From positions 17,165 through 37,371 of the forward strand of contig PBDC01000028.1 of assembly GCA_002717185.1 (NCBI GenBank): a DNA stretch of 20,207 nucleotides, read 5' to 3'. Shown here piece by piece: positions 1 to 6,930 of the stretch. Under the pieces are notes generated by a model. The model was not told the DNA's origin. It searched no databases and saw only the letters and a list, made by a program, of their open reading frames with translations. Position numbers and translations under genes: made by a program. The DNA comes from Rhodospirillaceae bacterium. Its GTDB lineage: Bacteria > Pseudomonadota > Alphaproteobacteria > UBA8366 > GCA-2717185. Numbering within the stretch: the stretch's first letter is position 1; each line of letters opens with the position of its first letter.

Positions 1-1087
1 TACCCCTGAACAGCCGTCTGATAAACGCCCACAACGCACCGAAGAATATCGAACCGCCAGCAATCTCCGTCACCTCCGCCTCACGCCCCTCTAGCAGAGC
101 CTGAATATTCGCCGAGAAGTCCCGCGTGATCCTTGCAGCAACATCGGTGATAATACCGCCGCGAGCAAATTGAGCGAGGCTACCGGTCAGCGCGTATGAA
201 ACTGCAACGTCGACCTTCGCCTGATCCCCCGAACCGGTCACGGCGAAGCGAACTTCACCGCGAACGCTTGAGCCGCTGCCACTGTCGCGGCCATGGCCAA
301 TGACCGTGCCCGTGCATGCCACATCGTCGAACGCGATAGTCGCCGCGCCATCGAACGACGCGGTTATTGGGCCGAGCTTGACAGTGACCTGACCCTCTAA
401 CTGACCATCTGCCGGTAGCGCAGTTATCGTCACACCCGGCATACAGGTGGCGACCGCTTCTATGTTACGGAAAATGGCCCAAACCTCGTCCGCCGAGTGC
501 GCGACGGTAAAGCTTTGCTGCAGTTCCGGCGCGTCGGACGGCAGTGTCGCCAATGGCGCCGCGGCCGGTGACAATGAAGTAGATATATCGCGTTCCACCT
601 TAAATGCCGGTTTCGCCTCTGCCAGCGCCGGTGTGCCAAGGCAACTGCGGACAGCCCGCACAATTCCAACATAACCGGTGCAACGGCACAAATTCCCACT
701 CAGCTCCTGACGTACCCGCGCCTCACTCGCATCTGGCAGACGGCCGACGATATCGTAGGATGAGATTAGCATTCCCGGCGTGCAGTAGCCGCATTGCAAC
801 GCGTGTTCCCGTGTAAAAGCGGTCCGCAGCGCATCCATACGCAAATCGTTATCATACGACTCGATGGTGCGCACCTCCGCCCCATCACAAGCCACAGCGA
901 AGGCGATACAGCTGCGCGCTGGGGCACCGTCGATCATAACCGTGCAGGCGCCACACACACCCTGCTCGCAGCCAACATGGGTCCCAGTCAAAAACAATTC
1001 CTCACGCAGAAAGTCAGCGAGGTTGGTACGCGGCGCAACTTCGGCCGTCACCGGTTCACCATTCACCGTAAGCGTGACCCGTTTCAT
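1..1087 (-). CDS. 2Fe-2S subunit of a molybdenum hydroxylase fused to a CoxG-like SRPBCC domain (partial, 3' end off window)
   Basis: This is the electron-transfer subunit of a xanthine dehydrogenase/CO dehydrogenase-like enzyme. It passes electrons from the molybdenum cofactor to FAD. My translation from the ATG at 1087 stays open for 362 codons to the left edge, so the C-terminus is outside the window. Residues 1-155 hold both cluster sites: a plant-ferredoxin-type site (C40, C45, C48, C60) and a helical-bundle site (C99, C102, C134, C136, with QCGYCTPGM and CRCTGY). Family members normally stop near residue 160. Here a linker of about 30 residues leads into a second domain (about 190-335, from QSFTVAHSADEVWAIF) that reads like CoxG, an SRPBCC-fold protein. 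After it comes a hydrophobic/basic tail (FFGALWAFIRRLF) like the CoxG membrane anchor. The start overlaps the stop of the FAD-subunit gene by 4 bp (ATGA), so this is the last known gene of the operon. Subunit identity is sure. The fusion is read directly, but its role is inferred. Confidence 0.93.
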   Translation of the reverse strand, partial: MKRVTLTVNGEPVTAEVAPRTNLADFLREELFLTGTHVGCEQGVCGACTVMIDGAPARSCIAFAVACDGAEVRTIESYDNDLRMDALRTAFTREHALQCGYCTPGMLISSYDIVGRLPDASEARVRQELSGNLCRCTGYVGIVRAVRSCLGTPALAEAKPAFKVERDISTSLSPAAAPLATLPSDAPELQQSFTVAHSADEVWAIFRNIEAVATCMPGVTITALPADGQLEGQVTVKLGPITASFDGAATIAFDDVACTGTVIGHGRDSGSGSSVRGEVRFAVTGSGDQAKVDVAVSYALTGSLAQFARGGIITDVAARITRDFSANIQALLEGREAEVTEIAGGSIFFGALWAFIRRLFRG

Positions 1088-1872
1088 GCCATCCGCACCC
1101 CTGCGATCATCGCGGCGCGCTTGCCTGCGACAAAGTGTACCTGCTGATCATAGGCATCCATGTCGGGCTGTGCGTCGATCGCGACGCGCACCGCCTCGTC
1201 ACTGTAGGGTCCGTCAATGACTAGGGGCGGGCCATTGGTCGCGCCTAACACGGTGCGAGTAGTGTCGCCATCTTGCAGCACTGCGCCAATCGCCTCGGCA
1301 AAGTCGCCCTCCTTGCGGCAAAATTTGTAAAAGCCCCATTTCGCGCTCTCCGACAGAACCGGCACCGAAACAGCACGCAGAATCTCTCCTTGCTGCAAAT
1401 CGGTTTCGAAAGCGCCCTTGACGAAGGACGCAACAGGAATGCGCCGTTGGCCCGCTGCTCCGGTGGCAATGACATCTGCCCCCAGCGTCGACAGGCACGT
1501 CAGCCAGTCCGCCGCCGGATCGGCATGAACCAAACTGCCTCCAATGGTCCCGCGGTTACGTACCGCCCGATAAGCGATATTCCGCGCAACTGACGCCATG
1601 GCTTTATTGGTTACATCGCGCAGATTGCCATCCTCGATCGCGGTATGGGTCACGCAAGCGCCCAGCTGCAACGTTCCATCCTCTCTTGAAGTCTCGCGCA
1701 GCGCTTCGATTGCGGTGATGTCAACCAGCAGGGTCGGCTGTACCAGCCGCAGGTTCAGCATCGGCCCAATAGACTGCCCACCGGCCAGGACCCGCGCGTT
1801 CGGCTGGGCAAGCAACACAAGTGCTTCATCAAGCGTCGCCGGACGTTCATAGTCAAACTCGACCGGCTTCAT
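1084..1872 (-). CDS. FAD-binding (CoxM-like) subunit of a molybdenum hydroxylase
   Basis: This is the flavoprotein subunit of a three-subunit xanthine dehydrogenase/CO dehydrogenase-family enzyme. It takes electrons from the 2Fe-2S subunit and passes them to the final acceptor. The 262 residues are somewhat short for the family (about 265-290) but complete. The N-terminal FAD-binding domain has AGGQS at 30-34 and TIGGSLVHADPAAD at 109-122, the two pyrophosphate-contacting motifs typical of CoxM-type subunits. The C-terminal part (about 165-255) fits the CO dehydrogenase flavoprotein C-terminal domain. The start codon overlaps the stop of the large-subunit gene by 4 bp, and the stop overlaps the next start by 4 bp. 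This points to translational coupling and equal subunit amounts. I see no extra cluster-binding cysteines. The family call is strong and the substrate is unknown. Confidence 0.94.
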   Translation of the reverse strand: MKPVEFDYERPATLDEALVLLAQPNARVLAGGQSIGPMLNLRLVQPTLLVDITAIEALRETSREDGTLQLGACVTHTAIEDGNLRDVTNKAMASVARNIAYRAVRNRGTIGGSLVHADPAADWLTCLSTLGADVIATGAAGQRRIPVASFVKGAFETDLQQGEILRAVSVPVLSESAKWGFYKFCRKEGDFAEAIGAVLQDGDTTRTVLGATNGPPLVIDGPYSDEAVRVAIDAQPDMDAYDQQVHFVAGKRAAMIAGVRMA

Positions 1873-4208
1873 GCCTGTGCCGCCTGGATCAGGGCGAGCA
1901 GCCGACGCGGGGATATCGGCGTCGCATCGACCTCTGCGCCCATATCCTTCAGCGCATCGTTGATCGCATTGCCAATCGCCGCAGGCGGGCCAATGGCACC
2001 GCTTTCGCCGATACCCTTTTGCCCGAAGCGGGTATAGGGCGAAGGCGTCTCCATGTGCAGTATGCGCAGGTCTGGCACCTCGACTGGTCCTGGCAACAGA
2101 TAGTCCGCCAGGGTCGAGGCCAGCGGCTGCCCCTGCCTGTCATAGGGCATCTCTTCATAGAGTGCAGTGCCGATGCCTTGCGCCGTGCCGCCATAAACCT
2201 GACCGTCGACGACCATAGGGTTAACCAACACGCCGCCATCCTCGACCACGACATAGTCGAGGATCTCAACGTGGCCAAGCTCCGGATCGACAGCTACAAC
2301 CGCAGCATGCGCGGCATAACTGAAGGTGCCGGTATCACGATCCGGCTTATAGCCGACCGTAACCTCGAGTCCCGCGGGATCAACGTCGGGCGGTAGATCT
2401 TGCGGCTTCAGATACCAAACGCGCGCGATCTCGGCGAGGCTAACCGTGCCACTAGGAGCTACGACCTGCCCCCCTTCGATGCGGACATCGTCCACCTCAG
2501 CCTGCAACAGGGAAGCACCAATCCGCGACGCCCGCTCGCCAATCGCCTCGCAGGCGGTAGCAACGGCACCGCCGGACATCACCATACAGCGCGAGCCCCA
2601 GGTGCCGGTCGAATATGGCGTGTACTGTGTGTCACCATGTACCAGCTTTACCCGGCTGATCTCGATGCCCAGAACTTCATTCGCGACCTGCGCCAAGGTG
2701 GTCTCCAACCCCTGTCCGTGGCTATGAGCCCCAATCCGCAGTTCCAATTCACCGTCCGGCGTAAGACGTGCGTTGCACTGCTCGTGCCCCGGGACCATAG
2801 GGATACCCCAGCCGGAATAAACCGACGTGCCATGTGACCCCTGCTCACAGAATATTGACAAACCAATACCAACCAGCCGGCCATCCGCCTCACCTTCTGT
2901 TTGACGGGCTCGCACCGCCGCCAAGTCTATTGCGTCGACCGCGCGGCGCAGACATTCCGGATAGTCGCCACTGTCGAAATGTTTCTTAGTGATGTTGTTA
3001 AACGGCATGGCCTCAGGTGGCACTAGGATCATCTGACGGATCTCGTGCGGCTCCTTATCGACCTCACGCGCAATCGCATCCAGCATCATTTCCATCGCGA
3101 AACAAACGCCTGTCCGCGCCACCCCACGATAGGGCAGGATAGGCGGCTTGTTGGTACAGGAAGACCAGGTGCGGCACCGGAATGCCTCGAAATTGTAGGG
3201 GCCTGGCAAAATACTGCCGACCTGCGCAGCCTCCAGACAGGCTGAGAACGGGTAGGCAGAATAGGCCCCAGAATCGACATGCGCCGTCGCCTCTAACGCG
3301 ACCAGCTTACCTGATGCTTCGGCATGCGCGGTTATGACATAATGGTGCTCCCGGCAATTGGCGTTGGCGCTCAGCTGCTCGCGACGATCCTCGATCCAAC
3401 GCACCGGATGGCGTACCTGCATTGCTAACCAGCAGATCGCAACCTCTTCCGGCAGGAGTATACCCTTATAGCCAAAGCCTCCGCCGACATCGGGTGCAAT
3501 GATCCGAACCTGACCGTGATCCAGTCCCAGGCATTCCGACAACCCGGTGCGAACTATGTGTGGCATCTGTGAGGCACTGTAGACTGTGAGCTGTCCGAGC
3601 CGGCCATCCCATTCGGCAACAACACCGCGGCCCTCGATCGGTGACATGCATTGCCGAGCGGTTTGGAAAGTACGCGTGATCTTGACCGGTGCCTTCCTAG
3701 CAATTTCGTCGAAGGCAGTATCGTCAACAACCGATTCCAGAAAGGTGTTTTCTTCCCAGTGTTCGTGGATCATTGGTGCATCAGCATCACGCGCCCACAT
3801 CATGTCGTGGATGGCCGGCAGTTCATCAACATCGACACGGACCTGCTGCACGATATCTTCCGCTTGTGCGCGGTCCGGTGCCAGACACATCGCGACGAGT
3901 TCTCCTACATACCGCACTTTATCCGTAGCAAGAGCGGGTTGTTCAGAGACTTTGAATCCTGGCAGCGCTGTCACAGCGCGGATTGCTTTGACGCCTTTCA
4001 TGTCGGCGGCAATCGTGACCTGCGCGCGCAGGTCCTTCGGAATGTCGAAGCCGCGGATGTAGCCATGAGCGATGGGGCTGCGCAGAAACGCAACTTCTTT
4101 CATACCTGCAAGCTTGATATCGCCGATATAGCGACCGCGACCACGTAAATAGCGATCGTCTTCGAGGCGCGGGACGCGGGCGCCAACGCCTTCGGCTCCA
4201 TCGGACAT
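1869..4208 (-). CDS. Molybdopterin-binding catalytic subunit, xanthine dehydrogenase/aldehyde oxidase family (CoxL-like, not CO dehydrogenase form I)
   Basis: This is the catalytic large subunit. It hydroxylates a carbon centre with water-derived oxygen at a molybdopterin-cytosine-dinucleotide-type cofactor. The 779 residues are the usual length. The N-terminal a/b-hammerhead domain covers about 15-130. Cofactor and active-site motifs follow in the expected order: GGGFGYKG at 242-249, PYRGVAR at 359-365, HGQG at 497-500, and GIGESG at 732-737 with E735 as the expected catalytic base. True aerobic CO dehydrogenase (form I) has a cysteine-bearing loop (AYRCSFR). Here the loop is PYRGVARTG with no cysteine at that place, so CO oxidation is unlikely. 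A form II-like hydroxylase of an aldehyde, N-heterocycle or similar compound fits better. The gene starts 4 bp after the stop of the amidohydrolase gene and overlaps the FAD-subunit gene by 4 bp. No maturation gene (XdhC/CoxD/CoxF-like) is visible in the window. Confidence 0.94.
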   Translation of the reverse strand: MSDGAEGVGARVPRLEDDRYLRGRGRYIGDIKLAGMKEVAFLRSPIAHGYIRGFDIPKDLRAQVTIAADMKGVKAIRAVTALPGFKVSEQPALATDKVRYVGELVAMCLAPDRAQAEDIVQQVRVDVDELPAIHDMMWARDADAPMIHEHWEENTFLESVVDDTAFDEIARKAPVKITRTFQTARQCMSPIEGRGVVAEWDGRLGQLTVYSASQMPHIVRTGLSECLGLDHGQVRIIAPDVGGGFGYKGILLPEEVAICWLAMQVRHPVRWIEDRREQLSANANCREHHYVITAHAEASGKLVALEATAHVDSGAYSAYPFSACLEAAQVGSILPGPYNFEAFRCRTWSSCTNKPPILPYRGVARTGVCFAMEMMLDAIAREVDKEPHEIRQMILVPPEAMPFNNITKKHFDSGDYPECLRRAVDAIDLAAVRARQTEGEADGRLVGIGLSIFCEQGSHGTSVYSGWGIPMVPGHEQCNARLTPDGELELRIGAHSHGQGLETTLAQVANEVLGIEISRVKLVHGDTQYTPYSTGTWGSRCMVMSGGAVATACEAIGERASRIGASLLQAEVDDVRIEGGQVVAPSGTVSLAEIARVWYLKPQDLPPDVDPAGLEVTVGYKPDRDTGTFSYAAHAAVVAVDPELGHVEILDYVVVEDGGVLVNPMVVDGQVYGGTAQGIGTALYEEMPYDRQGQPLASTLADYLLPGPVEVPDLRILHMETPSPYTRFGQKGIGESGAIGPPAAIGNAINDALKDMGAEVDATPISPRRLLALIQAAQA

Positions 4209-4212
4209 TAGT

Positions 4213-5490
4213 TCACGCGGCAGCTTCGAGTTCAGGCAAAATTAGTGCATCAGCGTCGAAACGCTTTCCCGCACGCAGGCAAAAACGCGGACGCAGCTGC
4301 CGTTCCGCCGTGACTTCATGGCCTTCATTGTCGCGTAAGGTCCATCTGCCGCGCTCGTCGGCAAGCACGCTGACATCCGCAACGGTACCGGGCTTCAGGG
4401 TGCCAATCTCATCACTCATATCAAGGATCGCGGCACAGTTCGACGTTACCATCGGCACTATCTCGGCCAGCGACAGACCAAGCGCCAGCAACTCCGTCAT
4501 GCCGAAGGCAAGGCTAAAGCGCTCACCTCCTGCGAAAAGATGATTTTCCTCTGGGTCAGAATGTTCCTCCGGCGTACCCGGTGGCGGCGGAACCTTGGTA
4601 TTGTAGCCATGCATATCAGCGCCAAGCGTATCCGGGATAACACCGGCCTCGAGCACCTTGCGCGCCATTTCGAAGCTAAAATGCGACCCGTGACCGATAT
4701 CGACTTTCATACCGCGATCGAGCGCGTCGCGCACCGCTGGATGTAGTTCGCCGGCAGTGTTCACAAATCCGCCCGGATGGCGGGTGAACGGATGGGCGAG
4801 GATATCACCAGGACCCAATAATTCCACCATATCTGGCACGATCGTGTCGGGATCGACCCCGTCTGTACCATCGTCTGGCAGGGGCCAAAGCTGTCCAAGA
4901 TGGACGTAGATCGGCAGGCCAGCTTCAGTGCCAATCTGCTTGGCCAATTTCATTACCTCGTTGCCCCAGCGGCTGTAGCCACCAATCTCGGCATGCGCCT
5001 TGATGCCCTTCACCAGATCTCGGTTGGCGTCGATAGCACGGACAGTATTGTAAACGTCAACACCCTTCGGGTTGTACAAGTCTGTGTAGTAGTGACCTTC
5101 TAAACCACCAACTACATAGGCAGAGATGAAAGCGACAACGTGGCTGTCAGACGGCTCGCAGATGTAGTGCCGGAAACCGCCGAAGGTCATGCAGCTCGGT
5201 CCACCCTGATCGACTAGCGTGGTCACACCTGAATGCACGCCTACCATGTCCGGATTGAGGCCAAAACGGCCGCCGACATGCTGAAAGACATGCGCGTGCG
5301 TGTCGATCATACCGGCGATTACCACGTCGCCTGAAACATCGGCGGTTTGCGTCGCATCACTAACCGGTATATCCGATTCGATCGCCGAGATTCTGCCATT
5401 GGATACGGCAACATCGAGGATACCGTCCAAATTTTGTGTCGGGTCGACGACATGGCCGCCTTTTAATAAAAGATCGTATTTCTGCGCCAT
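4213..5490 (-). CDS. Amidohydrolase/deacetylase-family metallohydrolase (dihydroorotase-like)
   Basis: This is a 425-residue metal-dependent hydrolase of the amidohydrolase superfamily, in the dihydroorotase-like group that includes Atu3266 and EF_0837. Visible metal and catalytic residues are DTHAH (H65, H67), a lysine at K161 or K164 (VKGIKAHA) suited to carboxylation, H197 (YVHLG), H233 (LAHPF) and D292 (ADMHG). This pattern predicts a binuclear metal centre. Some relatives are known to hydrolyse acetylated alpha-hydroxy acids, so ester as well as amide substrates are possible. The reading frame stays open upstream to 5850. I chose the ATG at 5490 because AAGGAAGC lies 5 nt before it and MAQKYDLLLKGG is the normal family N-terminus, and a longer start would run into the divergent transporter gene. 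Its stop lies 4 bp before the large-subunit start, so it leads the molybdenum-hydroxylase operon. It probably acts just before or after that enzyme (inference). Confidence 0.93.
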   Translation of the reverse strand: MAQKYDLLLKGGHVVDPTQNLDGILDVAVSNGRISAIESDIPVSDATQTADVSGDVVIAGMIDTHAHVFQHVGGRFGLNPDMVGVHSGVTTLVDQGGPSCMTFGGFRHYICEPSDSHVVAFISAYVVGGLEGHYYTDLYNPKGVDVYNTVRAIDANRDLVKGIKAHAEIGGYSRWGNEVMKLAKQIGTEAGLPIYVHLGQLWPLPDDGTDGVDPDTIVPDMVELLGPGDILAHPFTRHPGGFVNTAGELHPAVRDALDRGMKVDIGHGSHFSFEMARKVLEAGVIPDTLGADMHGYNTKVPPPPGTPEEHSDPEENHLFAGGERFSLAFGMTELLALGLSLAEIVPMVTSNCAAILDMSDEIGTLKPGTVADVSVLADERGRWTLRDNEGHEVTAERQLRPRFCLRAGKRFDADALILPELEAAA

Positions 5491-5502
5491 AATCGCTTCC
5501 TT
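5491..5502 (-). promoter_or_regulatory. Ribosome binding site that fixes the amidohydrolase start
   Basis: On the minus strand AAGGAAG (5496-5502) sits 5 nt before the ATG at 5488-5490. It is the best Shine-Dalgarno match near any candidate start in this frame and supports the short form of the protein. Confidence 0.7.
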
Positions 5503-5610
5503 GTCGGTATTTACACTGGTTAAAAGAACCTTAAACCAAGCACGCGAAGCATGGAAAGTAAGTCTGTCCGAGGCTTGCACTGGGCGGCTCATCCGACTAC
5601 CACAGCAGCG

Positions 5611-6501
5611 ATGACTGAGAGCCCCGTCCGATCGAATACCCGGCAGCAAGTCCTGCGCGGAATCCTGTTCATGTGTCTTGCAATCTGCATTATGCCGGCC
5701 ATGAACGCCACCGCAAAGTATCTGGTGGCGGACTACCCGATGCCGCAGGTCGTCTGGGCACGCTTTACGGGGCACTTCCTGTTCACCATCGCGATCTTCC
5801 TTCCTAGCTTGGGGTGGCGCCTGTTCATACCCAACCGCCCGGCGATGCAATTCGGCCGTTCAGCGGTGATGTTCACCTCGAATGGACTGTTTATCGTGGC
5901 CCTCGCGTCTATTTCGCTGCCGACCTCTTCAGCGATCATGTTCACTGCGCCGCTGATGCTAACGGCGCTATCAGTTCCCTTTCTTGGCGAACGCGTTGGC
6001 ACGCGCCGCTGGGTGGCGGTAATATTTGGTTTTACGGGTGCCATCTTAATTATCCGGCCTGGTCTAGGCGGTATGCAGTGGGGGGCGATCCTAACGTTCG
6101 GTTCGGCAGCCTTGTTTGCAGTCTATCAGATAATGACCCGCAAGATCGGTGACGACGATCCTGCTGAAACCTCAATCGTTTACATGGCGTTAATCGGCGC
6201 CGTGATTATGACGCTCGCCCTGCCGTTCTACTTCGAAACCCCTCGAGAACCGCTCCACTGGATGCTGTTCGGAGTGGTTGGGTGTCTAGGCGGAGTAACT
6301 CAATATTTCGTCATCAAATCTTTGCAATGCGCACCTGCTTCGATCGTTGCTCCTTACCTGTACGGCGAGTTGATCGGCGCGACCCTACTGGGCTTCGCAA
6401 TTTTCGGTGATTTCCCCGATTTGTGGACGTGGACCGGCGCCTCCATCATCGTCGCGAGCGGGCTCTACGTCGCTTATCGCGAAGCCGTCGTCCGGCGTTA
6501 A
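5611..6501 (+). CDS. DMT superfamily (EamA-domain) transporter
   Basis: This is an inner-membrane carrier of the drug/metabolite transporter superfamily. The 296 residues show about ten hydrophobic segments in two homologous EamA halves. The end of the first half carries the hallmark FLGERVGTRRW followed by GAILIIRPG. The second half ends with a membrane segment and a short basic tail (AYREAVVRR). Family members move amino acids, nucleosides, metabolites or drugs, and the substrate here is not readable. An upstream in-frame ATG at 5551 would add 20 polar residues. I prefer 5611 because MTESP...VLRGILF matches the usual short cytoplasmic N-terminus, but neither start has a strong ribosome binding site. 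The gene diverges from the amidohydrolase/molybdenum-hydroxylase operon and may share a control region with it. This suggests export or uptake of a compound from that pathway (inference). Confidence 0.9.
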   Translation: MTESPVRSNTRQQVLRGILFMCLAICIMPAMNATAKYLVADYPMPQVVWARFTGHFLFTIAIFLPSLGWRLFIPNRPAMQFGRSAVMFTSNGLFIVALASISLPTSSAIMFTAPLMLTALSVPFLGERVGTRRWVAVIFGFTGAILIIRPGLGGMQWGAILTFGSAALFAVYQIMTRKIGDDDPAETSIVYMALIGAVIMTLALPFYFETPREPLHWMLFGVVGCLGGVTQYFVIKSLQCAPASIVAPYLYGELIGATLLGFAIFGDFPDLWTWTGASIIVASGLYVAYREAVVRR

Positions 6502-6930
6502 GCTGCAGGGCGGAGAAGGCTGCGTCGATCTTGCAATCGGACGAGGACAGATCCCACTCGTTCACGACCACCCCATCCATAACGATCTCAACGACAAGAT
6601 TAAGCAACATTGGGTCGACAAACAGCACGCTGCGCTCAATGGAGCCACTTAGTGCACTTCATTAAAACAGAGGAGGGACACAGAACACTCGGACCCAAAT
6701 TTGGACAACAACCGAAACACCGAAGCATAAGAGAAGTTGGCCACCTTGTTCTGTTGGTGGGTTCCATTACAAGCAACCTGAACGGCCGCAACCATTACAG
6801 GACAATTCTAATCAAAGCCCGAACCGGTTGCGGGAATACAGCAGGTGTCCTATTGAACATAGGAGACGTTCATCGGGACGGCGCAGTGCGCCGTTTAGCC
6901 GAAGATAAAATTTATCGCCGGGTTATAGAA
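6502..6930. other. 429-bp gap between transporter and ThDP-enzyme genes
   Basis: I recognise no gene here. The frame of the downstream ThDP enzyme is open back to 6610, but the extra residues look nothing like the family, so I read this as leader sequence. A GC-rich inverted repeat (arms ACGGCGCA at 6878-6885 and TGCGCCGT at 6887-6894, one-base spacer) lies 37 bp before the ThDP start. It could be an operator or a weak hairpin. GAGGAGGG at about 6671-6678 looks like a ribosome binding site but has no start codon at a suitable distance. Confidence 0.5.

Noticed and set aside
1821..2396. 191-codon plus-strand frame inside the large-subunit gene
   Set aside because: It is antisense to strongly conserved molybdenum-hydroxylase coding sequence and has no family resemblance.
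1..4208. Aerobic CO dehydrogenase (form I)
   Set aside because: The large subunit lacks the cysteine-bearing AYRCSFR loop.
5491..5850. N-terminal extension of the amidohydrolase by about 120 codons
   Set aside because: The extension (rich in Arg, Cys, His) lacks family similarity, overlaps the divergent transporter, and a strong ribosome binding site supports the ATG at 5490.
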